Shown here: positions 46,500 to 54,623 of the stretch, piece after piece
Layout of the letters: each line of letters opens with the position of its first letter
Numbering within the stretch: position 1 is the stretch's first letter
Notes under the pieces: generated by a model
What the model was told of the DNA's origin: nothing
What the model saw: the letters and a program-made list of their open reading frames with translations, nothing else
Database searches by the model: none
NCBI GenBank assembly: GCA_905209455.1
Contig: CAJLTA010000004.1
Span: 45,932 to 109,931 of the forward strand
Length of the DNA: 64,000 nucleotides
Reading direction: 5' to 3'
Source: an uncultured Collinsella sp.
Lineage (GTDB): Bacteria; Actinomycetota; Coriobacteriia; Coriobacteriales; Coriobacteriaceae
Translations under genes and position numbers: made by a program

Positions 46500-46769
46500 A
46501 TGGACAACAACACGCTGCTATTCCAGGACAAAGGTTCGGGTAGGTATAAAGACGTCAAGATCTACCCTAACCGCATTGAGGTACTCAAGAAGGGCACTTT
46601 CGGCGGCAAGCACACCGAGATTGTCTACCTTAAGGACATCATGGGGGTCAGCAGAATCAAGGGCCGCGACGTTTTTCTGCGCAACAGGCTGTTGACTGCT
46701 TGTGTCTTTAGTTTGAGCAGCCGTGCGAAGGCCCAGGAATTTGTGAACGCGCTGAACATGGTGATGTAG
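46500..46769 (+). CDS. Small PH-like domain protein
   Basis: An 89-residue protein starting at ATG 46500, with GGGAG about 9 bases upstream. The order LFQDKGSGRYKDVKIYPNRIEVLKKGTFGGKHTEIVYLKDIMGV then a C-terminal helix (KAQEFVNALNMVM) matches bacterial PH-like domains: several beta strands capped by one helix. A membrane segment is absent. The role is unknown. The 150 bases before it, after the zinc-ribbon terminator, hold no recognisable feature. Confidence 0.65.
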   Translation: MDNNTLLFQDKGSGRYKDVKIYPNRIEVLKKGTFGGKHTEIVYLKDIMGVSRIKGRDVFLRNRLLTACVFSLSSRAKAQEFVNALNMVM

Positions 46770-46794
46770 CCGACGTCGGCGTTCGGGCCAAGGT

Positions 46795-46834
46795 AAAAAT
46801 CGGGGGCACAGAACGGTGTCCTGCGCCCCCGATT
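46795..46834 (-). terminator. Minus-strand terminator for the PI-PLC-like gene
   Basis: On the minus strand ATCGGGGGC at 46833-46825 pairs with GCCCCCGAT at 46807-46799, then TTTT. The loop is large and partly paired. Confidence 0.8.
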
Positions 46835-46863
46835 GAGTCGATGTGTCTAAAAGGCGGGCTTGC

Positions 46864-49371
46864 CTATTCGTTGTCGTCCCCAGCGTTTTCGCGGTCACTG
46901 GCAAGCATTGCTGCGCCGGCGACCGTCGTCGCCACGGCGGCAGCGGCGAGCCCGGCGGCGATGCCAGAGCCGTCGCCCGTGCCGGCGAGCTTCTCGCCCG
47001 AGCCCTTGCTCTTGTTGCCCTTGCCGTTCTTGTCGGCGCTGTCCGTGGCGGCATCGTTGCCGTTGCCGCCGCCGGTACCGTTGCCGGTGTCGCCCGCGTT
47101 GCCCGAAGTCGTCACAGTAAAGCTTGCGGCTCCGTCGGTGGCAAGCGTGTAGTTTTGCGCCGCGTCGCCCAACAGGCCTTTCGCACGCACCCAATACGTC
47201 CCCGCGGCAAATGCCTCGCCCTCGGCCATCGCCGTTCCCGGAGCGCCGTTCGCGTCGTGCACAAACTCGAGCTGGGCCGTGCAGGCATCGGTTTCGAGCT
47301 TGCCCTCGAGTGATGCCGCAATCTTGGCGCGCACGTCTTCGCCGGCCTTAAGGCCTTCGAGTCCCTCAAAATGGGGCGTCAGCGCGCGTGGATCGATATC
47401 GATGGGCACGGAGCCCCGCAGCCCCGTAACGGTCTCGTTGCCCAGGGCGTCGACATCCACGTATTCAATGGCAAACGCATGGCCCGAAGCTGCCGCGTTG
47501 AGCGCGTTGCTGCTGTCGGCAAGGCGGAAATGACCCTCGCCAACGGTCTTGCCATCCTGGAATGAGGCATCGCTCAGCGAGTCGCCGTACGTCATGCGCA
47601 TGCGGGTCGGGAGATAGTACGGGAGATAGTACGAAGCCGTCTGCTTGTGCTCCGTATCGTAATTGCGCTGATAGATGCTCCGGGCCAGCGCCGCATCAAC
47701 AAAGTCGGATGCGATGATGCCAATGTGCTTGAGGTAATCTGACTTCGTATCCTTGTTGTCGCTGGGGTTGATGTACGGGCTCTTGTACAGATGCTCGTTG
47801 ACCACTCGTGCCGAGGTAAAAGGATTGCCTCCGTGCGACAAGCCCGTGCAGCTGGTGTAGTTGATAGACCAGCAACGCTCCAGGACTTTCTCCTTGGCCC
47901 CGTTATCGTCCTCGACATCTACCTCGTTGCGCGTGCGCCCGGTCGTTTCCTTCAGCGCATTATCGACCCAGCTGAGCTTGTCGGTTCCCGTGAGTTTGTA
48001 CTTGTCCTGGGCGTATACCTTGGTGCAATAGGGCTCTTTGTCGCCTGTTTCCCCCGCGGCTTCAAAGCCCCGCGCGTCTTGGACGAGACACATAGTGGCG
48101 CTGTCGGAGTGAACCTTGATCTTGTCATCCCATTCGGTAAGGTCGAGGCCCCACGTGTGGCCGCTTACGCTGTCGCCGTCGAGCCTAAATCGACGCAGCA
48201 GGACGATCTTTCCGCGCACCTCGCCCAGCGTGGGGACGCGGCTCGACGTGTAGAACAGATCGGGGTTATCGGCCATAACCTCGGCGAAAGCCGTCGTAAC
48301 ACTGTCATCGGTAGCCTCGTCGTTGCCGCGCGATGCGAGCATGATAAGCGCTTCTGACGGGTTTTCGTTCAAAAACGTTTTGAAGTACCCGATGACATCG
48401 GAGAGATGCAGATAGTTCCCGTCTTTTTTGAGTAGGTAGAAAATCCCGTGGTCGATGCCGGGGTCATCGCCCTTTCCGAGCCGGATATCAAAATAGCGAA
48501 TGCCTTCGAGCAACTGCGTGGGAATGTAATCCTGCTGGCATTTTACTTGCGAGGATTGGGGCTCAGTGTCGTTGTCCACGCTACAGGTGCCCGAATCGTG
48601 CGTACCCGGGATGCTCAGCTCGTCGAGGAACTTGTTGTCGTCGACGTATTTCATCCAACATGGCCCATCGACGTAGCTGCTGTACGTGATCCAGTCGAGG
48701 CTGCTAACCGTGGCATCGTTCTTTTTCATGTCGTAACCGATAAGTTCGAGCTCCCACGGAATGCTCTTACTCTTATGGCAGATCTTATTGTTGTCCTGGT
48801 CTTCGCCGTTCGATTCTATTGTCAGGTACTTAATGTCTTTTTTCTCGGTTTCTTTCTCGACCGTGCGGTCTCGGATGATATAGGTTCCGTTTGATTGCCG
48901 CTCGAACGCAAAAGAGCGGCTGGGCTTGCCGTCATGCTCGCCACTCCATACGTGGATGACCTTTCCGTCTTTGTCCGAGTCGCCATCGACCGACCAAATG
49001 CTGTAGCCCGTCTTTTTATGCTCTTCGAAATTGAGCAAGGTGCGGATAGCATACCAGTTTGTATCGTCATTCTTGGTCGTTACGTTCTCAAGGATGAGCT
49101 TGCTGGACGTGCCGTCGTTAAACAGGTGGCAGACGTTGCCGCGAACGTTGCCGTCTTGGTTGACGCTCGCGGTGCGAAAATAGCCCGCGGGGCGAAGGCG
49201 AATGACGAAATTGTCGAGGCTGTCCGACGGTGCGGGTGTGTTGTCTGCAAATGCCGCTCGCAGGGGAATGCCCGGCGCTGCGGTTTCGGGCAGGCTTGCA
49301 AGTGGTGACAACGCCGCAAGCCCTAGGCCCAGCGTAAACGCTCGGCGGCTGATGGCATGGTGTTCGGTCAT
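46864..49371 (-). CDS. Cell-wall-anchored PI-PLC-like phosphodiesterase
   Basis: An 835-residue exported protein. A Tat-type signal (SRRAFTLGLGLAALS) starts at residue 8. Residues ~45-210 resemble a ricin-B-like or jelly-roll module. The X domain of phosphatidylinositol phospholipase C follows, with ELSIPGTHDSG (H258), YFDIRL (R297) and DHG (H308) as the catalytic His-Arg-His set. Further on are two Ig-like stretches, a Gly/Asn/Asp linker, LAGTG (795-799), a hydrophobic helix and an acidic tail, a sortase-like anchor whose tail is unusually acidic. It could cleave GPI anchors or inositol lipids of host cells. GGAGAAG precedes the ATG. A terminator follows. Confidence 0.82.
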   Translation of the reverse strand: MTEHHAISRRAFTLGLGLAALSPLASLPETAAPGIPLRAAFADNTPAPSDSLDNFVIRLRPAGYFRTASVNQDGNVRGNVCHLFNDGTSSKLILENVTTKNDDTNWYAIRTLLNFEEHKKTGYSIWSVDGDSDKDGKVIHVWSGEHDGKPSRSFAFERQSNGTYIIRDRTVEKETEKKDIKYLTIESNGEDQDNNKICHKSKSIPWELELIGYDMKKNDATVSSLDWITYSSYVDGPCWMKYVDDNKFLDELSIPGTHDSGTCSVDNDTEPQSSQVKCQQDYIPTQLLEGIRYFDIRLGKGDDPGIDHGIFYLLKKDGNYLHLSDVIGYFKTFLNENPSEALIMLASRGNDEATDDSVTTAFAEVMADNPDLFYTSSRVPTLGEVRGKIVLLRRFRLDGDSVSGHTWGLDLTEWDDKIKVHSDSATMCLVQDARGFEAAGETGDKEPYCTKVYAQDKYKLTGTDKLSWVDNALKETTGRTRNEVDVEDDNGAKEKVLERCWSINYTSCTGLSHGGNPFTSARVVNEHLYKSPYINPSDNKDTKSDYLKHIGIIASDFVDAALARSIYQRNYDTEHKQTASYYLPYYLPTRMRMTYGDSLSDASFQDGKTVGEGHFRLADSSNALNAAASGHAFAIEYVDVDALGNETVTGLRGSVPIDIDPRALTPHFEGLEGLKAGEDVRAKIAASLEGKLETDACTAQLEFVHDANGAPGTAMAEGEAFAAGTYWVRAKGLLGDAAQNYTLATDGAASFTVTTSGNAGDTGNGTGGGNGNDAATDSADKNGKGNKSKGSGEKLAGTGDGSGIAAGLAAAAVATTVAGAAMLASDRENAGDDNE

Positions 49372-49573
49372 AACTTCTCCATTCGCAGAGTGCGGTTATG
49401 CGATAGTTTTGGTCACTATACTGCCCAGATGTTTAAAGATGCTGGTTTAATTGTCTGCGCGGCGCAATAAATCGGTGGGCGGACGTGTTGGGGTGTTTGT
49501 CGTTTTCGTACTGTTGCCACATTTGGGGCGGTTCCGGCGTCCGGCATCCTCGCGTTCGTCGGCTACCGGCATA

Positions 49574-49604
49574 AGAAAGGGAGGGTCGGTTTACCGGCCC
49601 TCCC
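49574..49604 (-). terminator. Minus-strand terminator for the small lipoprotein gene
   Basis: Arms 49579-49589 and 49594-49604 pair over 11 bases with one wobble and a 4-base loop; the minus-strand continuation is T-rich (TTTCTT). Confidence 0.8.
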
Positions 49605-49676
49605 TGGGTACGAAGCGCTGGGGTACCGTCGCTTGTTTGCACTGCGACCGTGTTTCCCGTTGCGCTCGCCAGTCGC

Positions 49677-50270
49677 TTAGCGCTTGATCTCGATATCGTC
49701 GAGCTTGACGTCCATGGCCTCGGTCTTGGCCTCGGCGATGTCGTCGGCTAATTCCAGAGACTTCATCATGGTCTCGACGGCGTCCTTGTGCTCCTCGACG
49801 TTGTCGATACGCACATACACACTGCCGCCGTCAACGTCGGTGAAGTATTCGGTCGTTACGCCGCCCGAGTGTGTATAGGAAGCGTTGCGCCAAGTCTTGC
49901 CGTTGTACTTGACGGGGTCATTCTCGGTCCACTCAAAGCTGGCATTCCACTTTGCCTCGTAGTCGAACAGTTCATCGGCGTTCTTGTCAGAGTCGAAGAC
50001 GGGGATGAAGCGATCGCTGGCGTGCTCGCTCTCGGTGAACTTAAACTGGGCCCTGTCGGCGGTGTCGCCTGCGACGTCGGTGATCTCGACGCCCTCGGGG
50101 ACCTCGACCTTAAACCAAATGAAGTCGGTCCTCATATCCACGGCTGGCTTTTCTGCTCCACCGCCACCGCCACTTCCGGTAGCGCCGCCGCTGCCACCGC
50201 AGCCCACCAGGGCAACTGCGGCAAAGAGGCTTATGCAGAGGGTGAGAATCGCAAAGGCCTTCTTTTTCAT
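49677..50270 (-). CDS. Hypothetical lipoprotein
   Basis: A 197-residue lipoprotein with a basic start (MKKKAFAIL), hydrophobic core and lipobox ALVGC (Cys at 24), then a Gly-rich spacer. The mature part (TDFIWFKVEVPEGVEITD, SYTHSGGVTTEYFTDVDGGSVYVRIDNVEEHKDAVETMMKSLELAD) looks like a beta-rich domain with a C-terminal helix. The family is not recognised. It should be anchored on the outer face of the membrane. It is transcribed alone. The intergenic 50271-50730 has a hairpin and direct repeats but no gene. Confidence 0.83.
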   Translation of the reverse strand: MKKKAFAILTLCISLFAAVALVGCGGSGGATGSGGGGGAEKPAVDMRTDFIWFKVEVPEGVEITDVAGDTADRAQFKFTESEHASDRFIPVFDSDKNADELFDYEAKWNASFEWTENDPVKYNGKTWRNASYTHSGGVTTEYFTDVDGGSVYVRIDNVEEHKDAVETMMKSLELADDIAEAKTEAMDVKLDDIEIKR

Positions 50271-50342
50271 GGTCGTGTCCTCCTCGATCTGTAACCGCCC
50301 ACGGATTACCTGCCTTTACTGTACGCGTGGACGGCTCGCTAG

Positions 50343-50569
50343 GGTGGGCCATGTGTCCCATTCTGGGGGCTGGAATTGCGCCGACAAGTGGCAATATGTG
50401 CGGTCGCAAAAGAGGGGAGGGCCGATGCTGTCGGCCCTCCCCGGGGTGAGGTGCCCGTTGATTTAATGGGGCGCGCGTGCGTGGGCGTTGCCCCAACAGG
50501 TTCCTTGTTTATAGATATGCCTCAGTTTTTGACGTCCGGAAGTCTCGAAAGGTGGGCCATGTGTCCCAT
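50343..50569. repeat. Two copies of a 19-bp direct repeat
   Basis: GGTGGGCCATGTGTCCCAT occurs at 50343-50361 and again at 50551-50569, identical and 208 bases apart, in a gene-free stretch. The unit is partly palindromic (TGGG...CCCA). Confidence 0.75.
50414..50442 (-). terminator. Hairpin in the lipoprotein upstream region
   Basis: Arms 50414-50425 and 50431-50442 pair perfectly over 12 bases with a 5-base loop. The T-rich side (CTCTTTTG) lies on the minus strand. No minus-strand gene is seen upstream, so it may be an attenuator in the lipoprotein leader or a relocated copy of the 49579 hairpin, whose stem sequence is similar. Confidence 0.55.
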
Positions 50570-50730
50570 GTTTGCGGTGCCGACGCCTATCGTTCGTCAT
50601 AGAAATCCGCGATGGCCAGGTGCGCTGACGCTCATGTACTTATGGGCTAGACTTAGCACCATTATGTGATTGATGCGGTCGGTCGGCGGTTGCCACCCGA
50701 CCGATGTATATGACTTGAAGGTGCGTGCGT

Positions 50731-51363
50731 ATGAGCCAAGAGATGATGGATAAAACCTGTCGAGAGTTTGCCCAAGCGCTGGCTGCTCGCGAGCCGGTTC
50801 CCGGTGGCGGTAGTGCGAGCGCCTTTGTGGGCGCACTGGGCGCCTCGCTTTGCGGGATGGTCGCCCGCTACGGTGCGACCAATCCCGCGCTTGCTGATCG
50901 TGCGGATGACCTGGCGCGCGCGTTTGCTCAGGCTGATGAGCTGTCCCAGGAGCTTGTCGAGTTGGTTGCCGAGGACGTTCGTGCCTACGGGCAGGTGTCC
51001 GCGGCGTACGGTATTCCGCGTGACGATCCGGCTCGAGCGACCGCGATTCAGGATGCGCTGCATGTGGCCGCTATGCCGCCGTATCGCATTATGGATGCCT
51101 GCGGGCGTGCGCTGGCGCTGCTCGAGGACATGGCGGACAAGGGCTCCCGACAGCTGCTGTCCGACGTGGCGTGCGGCGCCGTATTCTGCCGCGCCGCCAT
51201 GCAAGGCGCGAGTTTGACGCTCTTTGCGAACACCACGTCTATGAAGGATCGCGCTCGTGCTAAGGAGCTCGAGACGGCGTGTGATGAGTTGCTCGACACA
51301 TGGTTGCCGCGCGCCGATGCGCTGGCGCGCCGCGCCTCCGACGCTGCAAGGAAGAGAGGATAG
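50731..51363 (+). CDS. fchA: Cyclodeaminase/cyclohydrolase family protein (FchA)
   Basis: A 210-residue all-helical protein. VPGGGSASAFVGALGASLCGMVARY is the family N-terminal signature. In clostridia FchA is methenyl-THF cyclohydrolase; in other bacteria relatives are formimino-THF cyclodeaminases. The adjacent folD, only 2 bases downstream, argues for the cyclohydrolase role. Start ATG 50731 has GAAGG 9 bases upstream. A CGGTCGG/CCGACCG stem (50680-50703) lies in the leader and may affect expression. It does not match a THF riboswitch. Confidence 0.86.
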   Translation: MSQEMMDKTCREFAQALAAREPVPGGGSASAFVGALGASLCGMVARYGATNPALADRADDLARAFAQADELSQELVELVAEDVRAYGQVSAAYGIPRDDPARATAIQDALHVAAMPPYRIMDACGRALALLEDMADKGSRQLLSDVACGAVFCRAAMQGASLTLFANTTSMKDRARAKELETACDELLDTWLPRADALARRASDAARKRG

Positions 51364-51365
51364 CC

Positions 51366-52220
51366 ATGGCTGAACTGCTGAAAGGTGCTCCCGTTGCTCG
51401 CGCTTTGACTGAGGAACTTGCTGCTCGCTGCGCAGCCCTGCGCGAGCGGGGCGTTGTTCCGACGTTGGCTATCGTGCGTGTAGGTGAACGCGAGGACGAC
51501 CTGTCCTACGAGCGCGGTGCCCTCAAGCGCTGCGAGAAGGTTGGCATTGAGGCTCGCCGCGTTTTGCTTCCTGCCGATGTTTCGCAGGACGAGCTGTTGA
51601 CGGCCGTCGAGGACATCAATACCGATTCGGCTGTTCATGGCTGTCTGATGTTCCGCCCGCTGCCCGCCGGCCTTGACGAGAACGCCGTCGCTGCAGCGCT
51701 CGATCCCGCCAAGGACGTTGACTCCATGACGCCGGCTTCACTGCTCACCACGCTTTCGGGGCGCGGCGAGGGTTTTGCCCCCTGCACAGCCGAAGCCGTG
51801 CTTGCTTTGCTGGATCATTACGGCGTTGAGCTGGATGGGGCCAAGGTTGCTGTGGTCGGACGCTCACTGGTAATTGGCCGCCCCGTTGCCGCCATGCTTA
51901 CGGCGCGCAACGCAACCGTGACGACGTGCCATACGCATACGCGCGATCTTGCCGCCGAGTGCTGTGCTGCCGACATTGTGGTTGCCGCCGTTGGACGCGC
52001 GCGCACGATTGGCGCAGATGCGGTCTGCGAGGACCAGGCGATTATCGATGTTGGCATTAATTGGGACGAAGCCGCTGGCAAGCTGGTCGGCGACGTCGCT
52101 TTTGATGCCGCGGAGCCGGTTGTTGGCGCAATCACCCCCGTGCCGGGTGGCGTGGGCGCCGTGACGACAGCAATTCTCGCCAAGCACGTGATCGAGGCGG
52201 CTGAGCGCGCGGTAAAATAG
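51366..52220 (+). CDS. folD: FolD-type methylene-THF dehydrogenase lacking cyclohydrolase residues
   Basis: A 284-residue FolD homolog. DPAKDVDS, VVGRSLVIGRPVAAML (NADP site) and TPVPGGVGAVTTAIL are conserved. In the catalytic block SYERGALKRC the Tyr is kept (Y48) but the family Lys is Ala (A52); in GCLMFRPLPAGLD the family Gln is Phe (F96). Those residues correspond to Lys54 and Gln98 of E. coli FolD, needed for cyclohydrolase activity. The dehydrogenase half looks intact. With fchA just upstream it probably acts as a one-activity dehydrogenase. The gene is translationally close-coupled to fchA. Confidence 0.88.
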   Translation: MAELLKGAPVARALTEELAARCAALRERGVVPTLAIVRVGEREDDLSYERGALKRCEKVGIEARRVLLPADVSQDELLTAVEDINTDSAVHGCLMFRPLPAGLDENAVAAALDPAKDVDSMTPASLLTTLSGRGEGFAPCTAEAVLALLDHYGVELDGAKVAVVGRSLVIGRPVAAMLTARNATVTTCHTHTRDLAAECCAADIVVAAVGRARTIGADAVCEDQAIIDVGINWDEAAGKLVGDVAFDAAEPVVGAITPVPGGVGAVTTAILAKHVIEAAERAVK

Positions 52221-52254
52221 GCGTTTGGAGGCTGTTTAGGGGGTTGGTTAGATA

Positions 52255-52492
52255 CCCCGTGGTCAAATAATGCCAAATATGAGTACTGTTGCCAAGTTAG
52301 TCACATATGTTTGAGATCATTTTGGTTCTTTAGCGATAAGTAATATCGTTAAAGAGCCAATTTTATTGGACGTATGGGGAATTACTAGACTCAGTTTTTG
52401 GACAGGTGAGGATTCCCGGCGCCCGGAACAGTGCAATTTGCTGCCACTAAATTTGTGACAGTACTCATATTTGGCATTTTTTGACCACGGGG
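52255..52492. mobile_element. MITE-like element with 35-bp terminal inverted repeats
   Basis: The left end (52255-52289) and right end (52458-52492) are inverted copies over 35 bases with one mismatch, beginning CCCCGTGGTCAAA. An internal stem (about 52319-52358) pairs TTGG-TCTTTA with its complement with wobble mismatches. There is no coding region, and the A/T content is higher than in the neighbours. It looks like a 238-base non-autonomous element. No target duplication is obvious. It fills most of the 355-base folD-dipeptidase gap. Confidence 0.8.
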
Positions 52493-52575
52493 GCTGCCGA
52501 GGCCGTGGTTTCGCCCTTTCTGCGCCGAAGCGATACACTGTTGCCGTTTGATTTCTTCGCTCAAGGAGGATGCGC

Positions 52576-54099
52576 ATGCCGTGCACAACGATTCTGGTCG
52601 GTAAAAACGCAAGCTACGACGGGTCGACCCTGGTCGCGCGTAACGAGGACTCGTCCAACGGGGTATTTGAGCCCAAGCGCATGCGCGTAGTGCATCCCGA
52701 CGAGCAGCCGCGTGTCTACACGAGCGTCCTGAGCCACCTGACCGTTGAGCTGCCCGATAACCCCATGCGCTATACGAGCGTCCCCGATGTTGTCCCGGGC
52801 CACGGTATCTGGGCCGAGGCCGGTTTCAACGAGCTCAATGTTGGCATGTCCGCAACCGAGACGCTTACCACCAACGAGCGCGTCCGCGGCGCCGATCCGC
52901 TCGTGGACTACGTGCCCGCCAAGGGCAACGAGGGTGAGGACGGCTATGTGCCGGCGCAGCCCGGTGGCCTGGGCGAGGAGGACATGGTGACCCTGGTGCT
53001 GCCGTATGCCAAGTCCGCCCGCGACGGCGTGCGTATCTTGGGCGACCTGCTCGAGCGCTACGGCACTTACGAGAACAACGGCATCGCCTTTAGCGACGTG
53101 GACGAGATCTGGTGGCTCGAGACCATCGGCGGTCACCACTGGATCGCCAAGCGCGTGCCTGACGACGCCTATGTGACCATGCCCAACCAGCTGGGCATCG
53201 ACAGCTTTGACCTGGATGACGCCGAGGGCGCCCAGGCCGACCATATGTGCTCCGCCGACCTGCGCGCCTGGATGGCCGAGTGGCATCTGGACCTGACGCT
53301 GGGCGTCGAGAGCGACGGCCCGGCTGCCGTCTTTAACCCGCGCGAGGCCTTTGGCTCGCACAGCGACAGCGACCATGTCTACAACACGCCGCGCGCCTGG
53401 TACATGCAGCGCTGCCTCAACCCCAGCGACGTGTGGGATGGCCCCGACGCCGACTACACGCCCGAGAGCGACGATATCCCCTGGAGCCGCGTGCCCGAGC
53501 GCAAGGTGACCATCGAGGACATCAAGTACGTGCTCTCGAGCCACTACCAGGGCACGGAGTACGACTGCTACGGCAGCAAGGGCACGCCCGCTACGCGTGG
53601 TGCCTATCGCCCCATCGGCATCAACCGCAACAGCCAGCTCGCCGTGTTGCAGCTGCGCCCCTATGCGCAGCCGGCGTATCGCGCCGTGCAGTGGATGGCC
53701 TTTGGCTCCAACTCGTTTAACGCGCTGGTCCCTCTGTACGCCAACGTCGAGACCATGCCCGAGTACTATGCCGACACGCAGGCTCGCGTGACGTCCGAAA
53801 ACTTCTACTGGGCCAACCGCCTGATCGGCGCCCTGGCCGACGTCCGTTTCCATGAGTGCGGCCGCGCTGTGGAGGACTATCAGGAGAAGGTCGGTGGCAT
53901 GGGCCACAAGCAGATCCATGACGTCGATGCTGCCGTAGCCGCTCTGCCCGAGGCCGAGGTACCTGCCGAGCTTGCACGCGCCAATGAGGCCTTTGCCGAG
54001 CGTGTTCGCGTGGAGACCGATGCTCTACTGGGCAAGGTGCTCTACACCACGAGCTGCGCCATGAAGAACTCTTTCGCGATGAACGACAACGTGAGGTAG
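52576..54099 (+). CDS. C69 family dipeptidase
   Basis: A 507-residue Ntn-hydrolase peptidase. The N-terminus MPCTTILVGKNASYDGSTLVARNEDS matches PepD-type dipeptidases, whose N-terminal Cys becomes the nucleophile (here Cys3 after Met-Pro). Conserved blocks WAEAGFNELNVGMSATET and IWWLETIGGHHWIAKRVPDD follow, and NQLGIDSFDLDD lies in the middle. It is cytoplasmic, cutting a broad range of dipeptides. AGGAGG supports ATG 52576 over ATG 52570. It appears to be a single-gene unit, with the MITE-like element just upstream. Confidence 0.92.
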   Translation: MPCTTILVGKNASYDGSTLVARNEDSSNGVFEPKRMRVVHPDEQPRVYTSVLSHLTVELPDNPMRYTSVPDVVPGHGIWAEAGFNELNVGMSATETLTTNERVRGADPLVDYVPAKGNEGEDGYVPAQPGGLGEEDMVTLVLPYAKSARDGVRILGDLLERYGTYENNGIAFSDVDEIWWLETIGGHHWIAKRVPDDAYVTMPNQLGIDSFDLDDAEGAQADHMCSADLRAWMAEWHLDLTLGVESDGPAAVFNPREAFGSHSDSDHVYNTPRAWYMQRCLNPSDVWDGPDADYTPESDDIPWSRVPERKVTIEDIKYVLSSHYQGTEYDCYGSKGTPATRGAYRPIGINRNSQLAVLQLRPYAQPAYRAVQWMAFGSNSFNALVPLYANVETMPEYYADTQARVTSENFYWANRLIGALADVRFHECGRAVEDYQEKVGGMGHKQIHDVDAAVAALPEAEVPAELARANEAFAERVRVETDALLGKVLYTTSCAMKNSFAMNDNVR

Positions 54100-54198
54100 G
54101 GATTTCCCGTCGATTGAATAGCGCTAAAACGCTTTGTCGCTTTCGCTCAATCTTGGGTACAAGAACGCCAATGCAGTTGTTTGTGATTGGAGACAACC

Positions 54199-54615
54199 AT
54201 GGTTATGAAACTCGATCAGCTTGTTAACGGCGCCATTAACGTGGGCTTTGGCGCTGCCGCCGTTGCTGTCGAAGGCGGCAAGAAGGTTCTCGACGACCTT
54301 AATACCAAGGGCGAGCAGGTTCGCAAGGACGCCGGCGCTCCCGATATCGCCCGCAGTGTGTCCGACATGTTCGAGCAGGCCGGCGGTACCATCTCCGATC
54401 TGACCGAGCGTCTGGGCATGCAGGGCGAGACCGCGGCCCAGCGCGTGCTCGATGAGCTCATCCTTGCTCGCGTCCGCGTTATGACCGCGTCCGAGCGCAC
54501 GGCCTTCCTGGCCCACGTGCGCGACATCGTCGATTCGGTCGAGGACAACGTGACCTCGGTGCCCGTCGAGTCCGTTGAGCCCGACAATGCGAAGGATACC
54601 GAAGAGGCCGAGTAG
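54199..54615 (+). CDS. Phasin-like small helical protein
   Basis: A 138-residue mostly helical protein starting at ATG 54199, with GGAG 6 bases upstream. MKLDQLVNGAINVGFGAAAVAVEGGKKVLDDLNTKGEQVRKD resembles bacterial phasin/PhaF-like proteins, which often precede AarF/UbiB-type kinases. A short, mildly hydrophobic start and a Glu/Asp-rich C-terminus are seen. No polyhydroxyalkanoate genes are visible, so granule binding is not implied. It sits 8 bases before the UbiB-like gene and is likely co-transcribed. Confidence 0.7.
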   Translation: MVMKLDQLVNGAINVGFGAAAVAVEGGKKVLDDLNTKGEQVRKDAGAPDIARSVSDMFEQAGGTISDLTERLGMQGETAAQRVLDELILARVRVMTASERTAFLAHVRDIVDSVEDNVTSVPVESVEPDNAKDTEEAE

Positions 54616-54623
54616 CAGCGCAG

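Noticed and set aside
50640..50730. Possible THF riboswitch ahead of fchA
   Set aside because: Only a CGGTCGG/CCGACCG stem is visible; the conserved THF aptamer core is not.
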